The notes under the pieces are model-generated. The model made no database searches, was not told where the DNA came from, and saw nothing but the letters and a program-made list of their open reading frames with translations. The position numbers were made by a program, and so were the translations under genes. A stretch of 64,000 nucleotides of DNA from positions 16,915-80,914 of the forward strand of contig CAIWMU010000139.1 of the NCBI GenBank assembly GCA_903913865.1. The letters are read 5' to 3'. How positions within the stretch are numbered: position 1 is the first letter of the stretch; every line of letters begins with the position of its first letter. Positions 26,815 to 41,800 of the stretch are shown here, piece after piece. Source of the stretch: an uncultured Verrucomicrobia subdivision 3 bacterium (GTDB taxonomy: Bacteria > Verrucomicrobiota > Verrucomicrobiia > Limisphaerales > UBA8199).

Positions 26815-29800
26815 ATGGAAAATCAGAAGGTCCGTATCCGAAGAGCGGTTTTGGCGGTCTGGTGTTTGTGCGGTGCCATGCTCGGGGTTTCCGGGCAACA
26901 GATTGAAGCTGCATGTTTGCCCCAACCGGCCGGATTGATCGGGTGGTGGCAGGGAGAAGCCGGGGCGGGGGATGCAAGAGGTCTGTTTCCCGGCTCCTTG
27001 CAAGGGGGTGTCACATTCGTTCCGGGCAAGGTCGGCCAGGCTTTCCAGTTTAACGGCACGAACACATGGGTTGAAGTGCCGGATGCGAGTGAGTTAAGTC
27101 CACACACCGGAGCGAGCGGGGAATTGACTCTCGAGGCATGGGTTTATCTGCCCCGGCTACCCAAATGGGATGCTCCAACCGGTCAGGCCAATCGGGCCAT
27201 CGCGATCAAGGGAAGCCCTGGCAATTGGGAGTATGGCTTCTATGTGACCACCAACTTGATCCCGGTGTTTGGAACCTGGCAGGCGAACGGGAGCGGTTAT
27301 TCTGGAGCCTCGCCTACAAACTCGATTTCCACGAATGAGTGGCATCATCTGGTGGGTGTCCTTCGCAAAGGGCAGTTCGCACGGATTTATGTGGACGGTG
27401 TTCTTGCCGGTGAATCCACCAGTTTTTCCGGGGATACCTCCAACGGGACGTCTCCGTTGTATATAGGAAGGCGAGGGGATGGCCAGTGGTTGGACGGATT
27501 GGTGGATGAAGTTTCCGTCTACGGTCGTGCACTCAGCAGTCTGGAGGTTTCGGCCCTGTATGGTGCGGGGACGGATGGCAAATGTCCCGGTTTTGCAGGG
27601 GCGTCAGTTCCATACTTTACCGATTTTGAGAGCGGGCTGGGCAGTGAGTGGTCTCTACCTTCCTTGAACGCTGATGAACAGGCGGTTTTCACAAAGTTTT
27701 CAGGACGCTTCAACAATACTCCTCAGACCCTCACGCTCACGAATCTGGTGGTTGGGCAGACCTATCGGCTGGGTTTCGATTTATATGCGTTCGACAGTTG
27801 GGATGGCAACGGTCAGAACGACACCGTTTCCGTGCGGATCAACGGCTCGACTCCCTGGCAATACACGTTCAGCAATTACAATCAGGAACCTCCGAACTCG
27901 GCACAGTCCTTCCCTGGATCCCCCGATCAGGGTCGGGCAGGCTTGGGCTTTGTGACCGCATATGTCGATGCCATCTATCGCAACATTGAGGTTCTGTTCA
28001 CCGCATCCAATTCAACAGCGCTGATCTCCTTTTGTGGTGTGAATGTGGATGGAAACGTTGATGATGAATCATGGGGGTTGGACAATGTGGGTGTGGGGCT
28101 TGCGTCGAGTGTCACAAACACTTTTGTGAGATCAAGCACACTCCCCGCACCCGCTTCGGTCAGCAGCATCTCCCTCAGTTATTTTACAATTTCTGCGAAT
28201 TGGCCTCTCAGCCTTTCGACAGCCACCAATGTGGCGAACTACTCCCTCACGACCCCCGGTTCTGATGGTGTGTTTGGGACTGCTGATGATCTGATGATTC
28301 CTTTCACCGTGGTAAGGCCCGGTGGGGGAGGTCGTTCGGTTCAGTTCACTCTGGCTCAGGCTCCACTTCAACCCGGGAGTTACCGGTTCCAAACTCTGGC
28401 AGGGTTGCAGGGGACAAATGGTGTCGCTGTTTCTTCTTTCGTCAGGGATTTCACAATTGCCAATCCAATGATCGGGGCTATTGAGTCTCCCTCGAACGAT
28501 TCGATCCCGGAGGCGACATCACTTCCAGTCGTCGAAACCCCGGTGGGTAGCGGATTCAGCACCGCGTTCGGAATAGGGGAATTTTCCAGCACAAGCGATG
28601 TTGACTATTGGCGGTTTGACGCGGAGGCTGGGGATGTTTTGACGGTTCGGATTGAGTGCGAAGCGCGGGGTGTTTCCCCCTATCTGTATATCCAAAATGC
28701 CTCAGGGGGAAACGTCTTTACCACATCCGGAGGGGCGGAGGGAGTGGCACAACTTCAGAATGTCACGATCACCACCCCGGGAACCTACTATGTGCGGGTC
28801 TGGAGCAGCAATAACCGTTCCCGTTACTGGCTGAGGTTTGATCAGGCCCGGGGATTGCAGACGGAGACCGAAGACAACGGGTCCACTGGGGCTGCAAATC
28901 AGCTCAATCTGGCCTATAGTGCCGGGTTGTCTCAGGGCAGGATCGCAGGATCCTTGCCGATGGCAGATGGGGCAGGAGACTACTTCCGTTTGGGGACATT
29001 GAACGTGGGCAATTCGATCAATGTCACCGTTCAATACCCGACAGGATCAACCTTAGCGGGAAGGCCCCCGGTGCTCACTGTTTGGATGGAGGGTCAGGCG
29101 CTGCCACTCGCCAGCACCACCTCGGGTAACCTGAACCACACCGTCACTGCGGATGGGGTTTACCATGTTCGCGCTTCTGCTCCGGCCCCGGTTGGCAGAT
29201 CGTTGACATCTTTTGAGAGTGCTAGCCTTGCACTTCGTGCCCAATACATTCTCAACTTCACCCTGGGGGATGGTGTGACCCCTCTCATCACATCTGCAAC
29301 TCTTCCAGCGGAGGGCTCGACCACGACCGATATTGTGGACCGCTTCTCGCTGACTTTCTCTGAGGACCTTGAGCGGTCCTCCGTCAGCAATAACGTGAGC
29401 TACGAGTTGCGGTGTGCCGGGGCTGATAACGTGTTCTTTTCTGCCGACGACCAACTCTACGCGGTCCGAACCACGGGCTACACGGTCGGGCTTAGCTCCG
29501 GCTACGCAATTATTGACGGCCCGTTGCAGTCTGGAAGTTATCGGTTCACAGTTCGCACAAACATCATGGACCGGGCCGGAAACAACATGTCTGCGCCCTA
29601 TGTGCGCAGCTTTGCCATTGCCAAGCTGGCAGGTTACGTCCTGGAGGGAAGGAACAATGATACCTCTGGTGCGGCTACTCACGTAGCCCCGGTTGTTGGT
29701 ACCAATGGAAACGGATCTGTGGGATGGATCAATAATGTCGGGACTGGATCCAACCCGCGCTATGCGGCGCCTGCTTTCCTCAACGGCGACACGAACTTGG

Positions 29801-32800
29801 ATTTACTGGTTGCAAATTTCTCAAGCGACAGCATGACGTCCCTGACGAACGACGGGCGCGGGGGGTTGGTTGCTGCCGCGAACATCCCCACGGGGGATGG
29901 TTCGATCTCGGTAGTGGCTGGAGACATCGATGGTGATGGCAAGGCTGATGCGGTTCTCGCCAACTACTACGCCAGCACCGTTTCTGTTTTGGTTGGCGAC
30001 GGAACGGGCCAGTTTGTGAGTGTCACCAACATTGGAGGGTTTTCAAATCCCTACAACATGGCGATGAGTGACGTGAACGGGGATGGCAAGTTGGATCTGA
30101 TAGTGCCCTCCTATGGAGGAAGTTACCTGAGCGTGCTTTTGGGGAATGGCGATGGAACCTTTCAGGCACGGACCAACTATCCCACAGGGACCAGCCCTCA
30201 ATCGGTGGCGGTCGGCGACCTGAATGGGGATGGTCGTCCGGATCTGGTGACGGCGAACTACGCAAGCTCCACCCTAAGCATCTTTACGAACGGCGGATCC
30301 GGCAGGTTCACCCTCTCGACCAATCTTCCATGTGGACCCAACCCACGGTTTGTTGCAATTGCGGATGTAGACGCTGATGGAAAGTCGGACATCGTTGTGC
30401 TGCAAACTGGAGATTCCACGGTGGGTGTTTTTCTTGGTAACGGTGATGGCACCTTTAAGGCCAAGTGCAGCTACCATACCGGGGGATCCGACCAATACAA
30501 TTTGGTCCTTTCCGACATGAATGGGGATCAGAAGGTTGATATCATCGTTTCGGGCTACGGAAACAACACCTTTTGTATTATTCTCAACAATGGTTCGGGT
30601 GTTTTCACTAATCTCCATGTATACGGTGCAAGTTCAAATCCCATAGGCGCAACATCGGGCGATTTCGACAACGACGGGAGAACTGACCTGGCATTCACCC
30701 TCTACAATGGAGCCTGCGTTTCCCTCTGGAAGGGCAATCCGGTCAGCATTTTGTCAGAGGATCCACCGGGAAGTGGATTGCGGACAGCTCTGGTGCGTGG
30801 TCGGCGGTCGACGAGTTCAGATGTGGATTTTTATCAGTTCTCTGGTAATGCGGGTGACCGTGTTATTGTGGGTGTGGAGACTGTTGGGAACCCTGCTGCC
30901 AGCCAGTTGTATTATCAAATCATGGAACTGGACGGAACGGTCTACACCTCATGGTATCCTGATTACAGTGGATTTGGTCAGAGTGGTATTGTGACGCTCC
31001 CATACACTGGAACATTCGTTGTGAGGGTGGCTGGAAATTATGACTATCAGGGGGAATACAGGCTGAGGATTTCGCTCACACCCCCGGCAGGTGACGGGAC
31101 CAATGTGGCTCTCGATATTGAATCCGAGGCCAACAATACCATTGCCCAATCCGGCGGATTGAATCTCGTTCGTTCGCCCGGCCGGTTGAGATCGTCAGTG
31201 GCAGGGGCCATTTCGGTCAACGATGCCGGTGACTACTACAATCTCGGCTACCTACAGGACACGGACATCGTCCGGTTCGGAGTTCGGCGTCCTTCGTCCA
31301 GCGCTCTCTCCACAATCCTGACGGTTTACAATGCCGCGGGAGTAGCCATGACGAACAGTGCTGCGGGCTCGACAAACTTTGCTTTCGTCGTGCCCATTGG
31401 CCAACCCGGCGTTTATCATGTCCGGGTGACTGCCGCCACAGGGGGATATCTTTCCCAGACCTCGACCGCATTGGGATTGTATAGTGGTGACGGGTCTGTC
31501 GATCTGGGTTCCTGGTTCAATTATCAGGGATTTACACTTTCCTTCTGGTTGAATCCGGCGACTTCCCAGCCCGGTAATGCGGATATTTTTGATAATAACC
31601 ACCAGGGCGGGATCAACTGGGTGATTCAGCAGAACGGCAGTGTCCTAAATCAATATGTCTGGGGCCCTCAGGATGGAGGACCGGGTATTCTGTTCGATCT
31701 GGCTCCCAGTGTTTGGCAACAGGTGACCATCACCCGGGACCAGACCAATGTGTCCCGGCTTTATCTCAACGGATCCCTCGTAGGGACAGCGATAGGAGCT
31801 GGGCAGATCAACTACAACGGCCAGCAATTTCTGAGAATAGGCCGCTGGGGAGGCGGGGGCAGGAACTGGGGCGGTATGATTGATGAAGTTCGTATTTGGG
31901 ACCGCCCTCTGACTGCTGGTGAAGTTGTTGCCGGGTTGAACGGGTCCATCACAGGGAGTGAGACAAACCTGGTCGGCTATTGGAGGCTCGATGAGGGTTT
32001 CGGGACGGTTGCAACTGATCGAAGCAGTATGGGGCGCAACGGCACGCTCGCCGGGGGTGCAACATGGGCGCTTCTCGGGCCGACCAATGCAGCCCTGCCA
32101 AGCATTTCAGCGCAATACATTCTGGATGTGGACATGACCAATTCGGTTGCCCCTCTGGTAACCGGTGTAAGCCTGCCATCGGGTCTTTCCACAAACCAGC
32201 AGAATTCATTTACAGTCAATTTCAGCGAGGACATGAACCCAGGGTTCATGGCTCTTTCGCGCAATGTTTACAAGTTCCAGGGGCGCAGTTATTTTCTGAC
32301 AGATAGCGCTGGAACATGGCAGGACGTGCAACGGCAGGCCCGGATGTTTGGAGGGAACCTTGCAAGTATCGTTAGTGCCGACGAGAACAATTTCGTCAAC
32401 TCCAGTTTTTCAAGTCAGGGCTCTCTCTGGATTGGGCTCAACTTTTTCGCCAATAGGGAGACTCCCGCCTGGATCAACGGCGATCCCTATTCTTTCAGCA
32501 ACTTTGCATCGGGACAGCCGGACAACAGTGGAGGTATCCAGACTGTGGTGCGGATGTATGGGAATGGAGATGCCCGATGGGACGACATCGTGGCTTCGTC
32601 CAGTTATCGGGGAGTGGTGGAGGTTTCCTCCACAACAGACTCCGATGGAGATGGACTGGTCGATGTGATCGATCCCTATCCAACCGATCCGCGCAACGGT
32701 TTTGACCTCCGGGCCACCGGTCCTGATGGTCTATTTGATACCGCTGATGATATTGTCTATCGTATCTACAGCACGGGCTATTCAAGCGGACTCAGCACCA

Positions 32801-35800
32801 GCTTTCAAATAAGTGATGGGCCGCTCCAGGAGGGGGTTTATCGTTTCACGGCAACGACGGGGTTGCAGGACAGGTTTGGGGTGAATCAGGCGTCAAATTT
32901 TGTGCAATTCTTCACGAATGGCCCTGTGGCGGGATACATCAGCGAGCAGCGCCGCCAGAATGGGAACAACTATAGCTATACTTCCTTGAGTTCGTCCCCA
33001 TCCAATCGACCAGATGGATCCTTCAGCCTCTCGACAACCCTGACCACGACGGGCAATCCCCACTTCATGATTCAGGGTCGGTTTGATTCAGATACCAACC
33101 TGGATTTGATAACAGGTAACTATTATGCGAACAACATTTCGGTGTTTAAGGGAAATGGGGATGGGACATTCCAGTTAACCACCAATATTTCAGTGGGTGC
33201 AGGACCGGTTGGGATTGTTTCTGCCGATTTCAACGGAGATTTGATTCAGGATTTGGCTGTTTCAACATACTCCGATCACCGTGTTGCGATCCTTCTAGGC
33301 GATGGCGCGGGAAGTTTTACTGTTCGAACCAATCTCACAGGGTTCAGCAATCCTTTTGTTCTCGCTGCTGCTGATCTGAACCATGACGGGTTTCAGGATC
33401 TCGTGGTTCCAAACTATGGTTCTGCTACAATAAATGTCAGACTTGGAAATGGAGATGGAACGTTTCAGCCCGGTGTCGCTTATCCCGTCGGAAGCAATCC
33501 AGAGACTGTAATGCTCGGGGATTTCAATCAGGACGGACAACTGGACGTTGCTGTCACCGACTATGGCAGCTCGACCGTGAGCGTGCTGCTCGGGAGCAAC
33601 GGAGTTTTTCAAGCCCGCACCTCCTACGCTTGTTCCGCACAATGTCGTGGCCTCGCTTGTGGTGATTTGAATGGGGACGGGAAGCTGGACCTTGTCGCCG
33701 CCGGGGATGCGAAAATTAATGTGTTCATTGGAAGCGGGGATGGAACCTTCCAGGCAAGAAAGGAATACGACGGTAGTGCAAATAATTCCTATCAGGTGAT
33801 TCTGGCAGATCTTAATCGGGATGGAAATCTGGACACCGTGGTCGCGGGATACAGTGGGAACAGGTTGTTCACCGCACTCGGCAATGGCGACGGGACCTTC
33901 ACAGCTGCTACCGCTTACAATCCAGGCGGGAACCCGATTTCTGTGACAGTTGGCGACTACAACCGGGATGGGATTCCTGACATCGCCTCGGCGAACCACA
34001 ATGGCAATACTGTCAGCATTTATCTCGGGAACAATTATAAGGGTTTTTCACCCGATCCTGCAGGGTCTGGTTTGTTCACTGCCGCAGCCAGGGGCAGCCT
34101 GTCACAATCCGGCGATTTGGATCACTGGACCTTCTCCGCCGACGTCGGGGATAGGTTGCTGATTTCGACCGAGGCGGTTGGCTATCCTGGAAGTGCGAGC
34201 CTCCTCGTTCGCATCTACTATCCAAACGGTGAACAATGGACCTACTTCTACAGCGACGGTAACGGCAATATAGGTAACGCATCGCTTGTTGCTCCCATGT
34301 CGGGGACCTACCTGATTCGTCTGGAGCATAATAACGTATTCACCGGGGAATATCGCCTGCGAGTTACGAGGGCCAAGACTCCGCTGCAATTGGAGTCGGA
34401 GGCTAACAACACCCTCGCAACCGCAAATGCTCTCACCTTTGACCTCAACAATGGGGAACGGAACGCAAGTGCCTTTGGCTATATCCAATACGGCGATGGG
34501 GGTGATTGGTTCCGTCTTGGAAATCTGGCCGCCAACACGCAGATAACTCTGAATTCGAGCAAGCCGGCAAGCAGCCGGCTGGGTCAGGTTATGGAGGTTT
34601 ACAACGCCGCCTCCGAACTGGTGGCAAGATCCCGCCCCTCCGATACAAACATGGTTTTTGTGGTCGGGCCAACAAATGGAGGCGCCTACTACGCCCGCAT
34701 GGCTTCCTCCTATCCTAAGAGACCGGCCGGCGGAACCAACGGCCTCTATTTCGAGAATAATTATGTGAACGTGGGGGCTTGGGGGCCAGGTCCAAAATGG
34801 TCCGTTGAGGCTTGGGCGATGCCGTCGTCCCTTCCAGGCGGACGCAGGCATATTGCGGGGTCGGCCGGTGGGTGTCTTGATTGGGGCATTATTATGGCCG
34901 ATGGCCGCTTCGCGGTGAACACACGCCAACCCGGCGGTTGTGCCATCAGTTATAGTTCCACCAATTATGCTCAACCGAATGTCTGGTATCACCTTGCTGC
35001 GGTTTGCGACGGGACGAATGCCTACCTGTATGTGAATGGAACGTTGGCTGCCTCCGGGCCCACGGAAAACAACTATCTGCCTTACACCGGATCTACTCGG
35101 ATCGGGGGGAACGTTTGCTGCGGGGATTATTTCCCGGGCGTCATTCAGGAAGTTTCAATTTGGAGCCGCCCTATTTCTGCTCTCGAGGTTTCGCAGACTA
35201 TGGCTAATAACCTGACCGGGACAGAGGCAGGACTTGCCGGTTACTGGCCCATGCAGGAAGGAGCGGGGGCTACCGTGGCCGACCTGAGCCCGAATGGCCG
35301 CACAGGCTCCCTGAATGGGCCGTATTGGATTACCTTGGGGGGGACGACTGTTCTGCCCTACGGAATCCTTCAACAATACACTCTCTCGGTCAATTTGGTT
35401 AACACCATACCGCCACAGATTTTGGCGGTCACCCTTCCTGGGGAGGGAACTTCGACTGGTAATCTTTTAGATCGATTCACCGCGACCTTCTCTGAGGACA
35501 TGGATGGATTGACAGTAACGAACTCGGCGTATTACGAGCTTAGGAACCTGGGTGTTGACGGGTTGTTTGGAACCGCCGATGATCAACTGTTCCCGGTGGT
35601 TAACTCGCCAGCATACTCCTCCGGAGTTTCTGCCACCTATCTCATTCCGGATGGTCCTCTGCAGCCCGGAAATTACCGACTCACCATCCGCACCAATCTG
35701 GCCAACCCAGTTGGGTCCCGTCTGGCGACCAATTATGTCCGCGGATTCACCGTCACCAATGTTTCAGGATTTGTGTTTGAGTCCCGTGGTGGAAACTCCT

Positions 35801-38800
35801 GGACCACCGCAACATCCCTTAGCACCAATCGCAACGGCTCTCCAAACGGATCTTTCACCTCGGGTGCGACACTTCCACTGGGAAGCGGGACGGAGCGGAT
35901 CGCCTCAGGATTCCTCAACGCTGATACCAACCTTGATATCGTGGCGGCACTGTGGGGTGCTGGTCAGGTGGCTGTTCTTGCTGGAAACGGGGATGGAACA
36001 TTCACCGTAAAGACGAACTATAACACAGGATACCAGGCTTGGTCACTCGCACTCGGAAGGTTCAATGCGGACACAAATCTGGATCTTGCTGTTGCAAACT
36101 ACGGTGCAGCCAATGTCACCATCCTGACCGGCAATGGGGATGGGACCTTTCAGGTCGTCACGAACATGGCCGTGGGGGCCAATCCGTATCATGTCATAGC
36201 CGTGGACGTGAACGGTGACAGCAAGTTGGACCTGGTCGTTCCGAACTATGGCAGTGGCAATTTCAGTCTGCTTCTGGGTAATGGTAACGGAACTTTTCTG
36301 CCGGCCACGAATTATGCGTCTGGCACCTATCCCATGTATGCCGCTGCCGGGGATTTCAATGGAGATGGCAGGCCTGACCTTGTTGTGGCCAACTACGGGG
36401 ATAACGATCTCATGCTACGGTTGGGGAACGGGGATGGGACGTTTGGTCAGAAGTTAGTGATCCCTGTTGGCAATAATCCCCGGGCCGTGGTCGTGGCTGA
36501 TTTGAACAAGGACTCGAAGTTGGACCTTGCCGTGTTCAATGGCGGCGACAACACGATCAGCATCATGTTTGGCAATGGGGATGGGTCATTCCAGCCCCGC
36601 ATCAACTACCCTGTCACTTCGGGCGACGGTTACGAATTGGTAGCGGTTGATCTGAATGGGGATGGTTGGCTGGACCTGGTCATGCCCGGTTATAACAACT
36701 CCCGGGTCAACGTGCTATTGAGCCAGCGAAACGGCTCGTTCGGAACCCCGGCAGCTTATTCTGTCGGGAACCGTCCTGTGGGAATTGCCATTGGGGACTT
36801 CAACAACGACAACCGTCTCGACATAGCCTATGGCAACGACAGCGGCAACAGTTTGGGAGTGCTTCTTGGCAACGGTGGCGAGCCCGTTGGGACCGAGCCG
36901 GCAACTGGGTTACGTATCTCGGCCGGTCGTGGAATGCTCTACAACGGATCTCAGTCGGACTATTGGAGTTTTGATGCCAACGCCGGAGAAGTTCTCTTTG
37001 TGGCTGCTGATAATATTGGCAATCCATCAGGATCCGGACTGAGGTATCTCATCTATCAGCCGGATGGGAGTTATCTGACGGATTTTTATTCCGATTATAA
37101 CGGCCGGGGCCAGCTTGGATCGGTGCTTCCCACAACAGGTCGTTATATCCTAAGGGTTGATCCCAATTATGGTTACGGAGCGGAATATCGGCTTAGAATA
37201 ACCCTCGCACCATCCACTGTTCAGAGTGAAACAGAGGACAATAATGCTTATTCCAGCGGTAACTTGCCGTCCTACAGTCTTGCTGGTGGGCACCGTCTTG
37301 CGACCATACTTGGGTATTTGAACAGCGCTGATCCTGCTGACAACTTCAAGCTCGGCACACTCTCATCCAACAGTGTCATCAGCCTTTCGCTTCGCCAACC
37401 TGGGGTGGTTGGTTTTGCGGATGTGATTGATGTGTTGAACCCCTCTGGAACAGTTGTCACTTCCAGCACGATTGGTGGGACAAATTTGGTTTTCGCGATT
37501 CCCTACGGCGGAGATGGAGCTTACTACGCCAGAGTTCGGCAGGCAAACGGGACCTTGGTGCCAACTCTGACTCATCCTACCGGTAGCACAAATACAGTCT
37601 GGTATAACGGCTCCGGGATGACTGAGGTTCCCATCAACATTCCCGAGGATGGATGTTCCATCAGCCTCTGGTTCCGCACCGCAGATCCAAACGCAGGAAT
37701 CTTCTCTGTTTCGGATGGGGGAGGCGGGCATGATCGCCACATCTACCTCAGCGGGGGGAATATTTTCTCCAGAATATATAGCAACGTCACCCTTGGGTCA
37801 TCAGGCTACACATTGGCGGACTCGCAGTGGCATCAGGTCGTGTTGACCTACGGCACATCAATTGGAGGGAGCAAGCTTTATGTGGATGGGGTTGAGGTGG
37901 CTTCCAGCACGAAGGCCACTTCAGACTTTGGCAGCCAGAACCGTATACGCTTCGCCTTTTCGCAGGATGCCTCGAGCGCTTACCTCGTTGGATATCTGGA
38001 CGAAGCCAGGGTTTTCAACCGGGCGTTCACTCCTGCTGAGGTTGTTTCCAACCGAACTAACAGCCTCACAGGGAAAGAGGCGGGCTTGATCGGTTACTGG
38101 CGTTTTAACGAGGGTTCTGGCAGTGTCTCGCTGGATCAGACCACCAACAATCATAACGCGGTTCTTAACGGGATGAGCTGGGCGAGAACGGACGATCCCG
38201 GTTATCCCATCGTCCGAGGTATCTTCGCCCAATACCTGCTTGGGATTGATGTGCTTGATGTTCAATCGCCCTTGGTAACTTCGGTCACGCTCCCGGATCC
38301 AGGGGCCACTAATAGTTCCCTTTCGGATAGGTTTACTATCAACTTCAGCAAGGAGTTGGACACCCGCCTTAACGGATTCAACAGGGATATCCGCCTCAAC
38401 AATGGAAAAGCCTATACGGTGACGGCTGGGGGTAGCACATGGTATGCAGCCCAGCAGCAGGCCCTTGCCGTTGGGGGGAGTCTTGCATCGATTTCTGACG
38501 GGATTGAGAATTCCTGGCTGGCCGATAATTTCCCCGGCTACGGAAACTTGTGGATCGGATTGAACGATGAACTTCAGTCCAGCAATTACGTTTGGGTGAG
38601 TGGAGAAGCGTTTGCCTATACGAACTGGAACAGTGGCCAACCGTCTGCCGTTAATAATCAGGATTTCGCCGCGATGCTTCCGGGTGGAAAATGGGGGACC
38701 TTTTTGAACAGCGACAGCTATCGGGGGCTTATCGAGGTCTCCGGCGTTGATTCGGATCACGATGGGATTCCGGACTCTCTGGATACATTCCCTCTGGATC

Positions 38801-41800
38801 CCTATAACGGTCTCGACCTGCGTGCCTCAGGGCCTGATGGTCTTTTCGACACTGCTGACGACATCGTTTACAAGCTTTCCATCGGCAATTACACGGGAGG
38901 GTTTTCGCTCGGTGTGACGATTGTCGATGGCCCGCTTCAGCTGGGCAACTATCGGTTCATGGCTACTTCCGGGTTTGTTGACCAATCAGGCAACGCCATG
39001 GCCCCTTTTGTTCGCTATTTCTCAATTGGATCGGTTTCCGGCTATGTTCAGGAAAACCGGGCCAACGACACCGTGGCTGGCGCTACACCGCTCCCCCTTG
39101 TTGAGGACCCACCCGGGTTCAAGAGTGCCGCAGCTCGAGGCAACCTCTCCAGCACATCAGATTACGATTATTGGGCCTTTGCCGGGACTGCTGGTGAGGG
39201 GATGAATTTGGCGACATGGGTTCCTGATTTCCCCTCCGCCACACAGTTGCGGTATCGTGTCTTCCGGCCGGATGGGACTGTGATTTTGGATTATTACCCT
39301 TCCTATTATGGTGATGGACAGTCGGGTGTTGTAACCCTGCCGGTTACCGGGACCTATAATTTACTGGTCACCTACAACTATAACTATCAGGGCGAATACC
39401 GGTTTCGGATCACCACTTTCGCCCCACCGACGCAGTTTGAATCGGAGGAAAATGGCTCCATCGCGACAGCCAACTCAATTCCCTGGACGTTAAACACAAA
39501 TGGTCAATCAGGAAGCATCGCCGGAAGGATCCGGGCTGTCTCGGATCTCGACTACTACAGCCTCGGGAACATCACGAACGGATCGAGCATCTTCCTGAAT
39601 GTTCGACTGCCTGGAAGCAGTTCCCTTGGGCCGATCGTCAGTGTCTATAACTCGAGTGGAATCTACCAACCCGAGACAATCGGAGGCCGCTCCAGTGATG
39701 GGTTGGCAAACGTGCCGATCACGGTATCCGGGACTTACTACGCGCTTGTTCGGTCCGGAAACGGCACGGGTGGGCTCAATGACCAATACGTTCTGGATGC
39801 AAACGTTGTGCCGACCGGGAGTGTGAACTTCCCGAATCTTGTCGTCACGGCTGTGAACCCACCCACAGGCGGGGGGATCCTGAGTGGTCAAAACATGGCT
39901 TACTCCTACACCATCGCAAATCTGGGAAATGCCCCGACCCTCGTTGGGAATTGGATCGACAGGGCGGTTCTTTCGGTTGACCAGACGCTTGGAAATTCCG
40001 ATGACATTCTGCTCGGGTTCTTCCCCCACGCGGGAACCCTGACTGCCGGTTCTGAATACTCCTCCACCAACAGCTTCGGGATACCGGACGGTGTGAGCGG
40101 CGATTACTTCCTGATTGTTCAGGCCGATGCCGGGAACGCCGTAAACGAATACCTGTTCAAGGGGGATAACATTACGGCTTCCACCAACACGCTCCACATC
40201 ACCCTTGCTCCGTATCCCGATCTTGTGGTGGAGAATCTGACAGCAACCGGCCCTGATTCATCGAACAGGTTTTCCATTACATGGAATACGGCTAATCGGG
40301 GTTCAGCCACGGTTCCTGCCGGCTATTCGGAGAGGATTCTTATCCGGAACCAGACGAGTGGCCAGTTGCTCACAAACCTTGAGCAGGTTCGGTCCAATGC
40401 TGTTGCCGCGGCCAGTGTGGTTCCCGGACAGTTCAGTCTGGTGACGACCAATCCCGGCTTGTATCAGATTCAGGTTGTAACGGACTCAAAGAGCCAGATT
40501 TATGAGTTCAATGCTGGCGGCAGCACTGCTGCCGAATTGAACAACACGGCCTCCACCACGTTTGAGATCACCACATACTATACGGTGACGGTTCAGAGCG
40601 AGCCGCCTGGCGCCGGTATTCTGACAGGGGCCGGTCGTCGCAGTTCCGGTTCAGCAATCACCGCTGCTGCCACACCTGTTACGAACACGCTTCCCTATTA
40701 TTTCGTGAATTGGACTGAGGGCGGCGCTTTTCAAAGTGCTGCTTCAAGCTACTCGTTCATTCTCACCCGGGACCGGACGTTGACAGCTAATTTTGCTCTG
40801 CCGACCTTCCAGATCGCGGCATCCAATAATCCCGTAAGTGGCGGCACCGTATCAGGAGCCGGCAGCTATGCCTACGGGACGACTAACATCCTCACAGCGA
40901 ACGCTTCCTTTGGTTATTCATTCACCAACTGGACTGAGGGTGGTTCGGTCATATCGTCCTCGGAATTCCTCACCAATGTGGTTACGAGCAACCGTTTTGT
41001 GGTCGCCAATTACAGGGAGGCCAACGTTCGCCACGTCGTCGCGACCGCCAGTTTTCCGACAAACGTGGCCGTCGTGGCAGGTTCGGGGACTTATACCAAT
41101 GGGCAGCAGGGTGTGATTTCCGCGCCCCTGTCAGTAACGAATCCTCCGAATATTTACACCTTCAGGCAGTTCACGCTGAACGGTGCTTTGGCAGGTTCGA
41201 TTGCAACCATCAGCCGCACCTTCTCCACTCTGGATCCGACGAACATGCAGTTCGTCGCGATCTACGACACCACCAGCATTCTGCCGCTCGTCACCAACGT
41301 GCTCGCGAGCATCCCGAATCCTGTGCCGGTGACGACGAATCTGACAGTGGCCTTCCAGTTCAACAGGTCGATGAATACCAATATCACTCCATTGGTAACC
41401 TTTACCAACCCGGCTGTTTCCGGTCCGCTTCAGGCTGTGATTCCCGCTGGTGGAAACTGGGCGTCGGTTAGCGTATTGAACGACACCTTCCGGACCCGTC
41501 CGATTGCCTTCGCAAATGGCATGGATGGAACCAATGAAGTGTTTATCTCCCTCGCTCAGGATCTGGGCGGCGGCCTGCTGGCCCGGACGAATGTTGCACG
41601 GGTTGTCGTGGATGTGACGCCACCGGTTCACCCGGTTTTGACACTGGTTTCATCCAACAACTCGAGTGCCACTTTGGGTTGGTCTGCATACGGCGCCCCG
41701 TCCGATCTGGCCAGCTTCCGGGTTTATCTCTCCACAAATACTTTCTCCAGTATTGCTGGCATGACGCCAGTATCCTCCCTCGGATCTGCCGCACGCAGCT

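Noticed and set aside
29722..36888. Regularly spaced repeats that could suggest a CRISPR array or tandem DNA repeat
   Set aside because: The regularity is at protein level (FG-GAP repeats); nucleotide copies are diverged and in frame.
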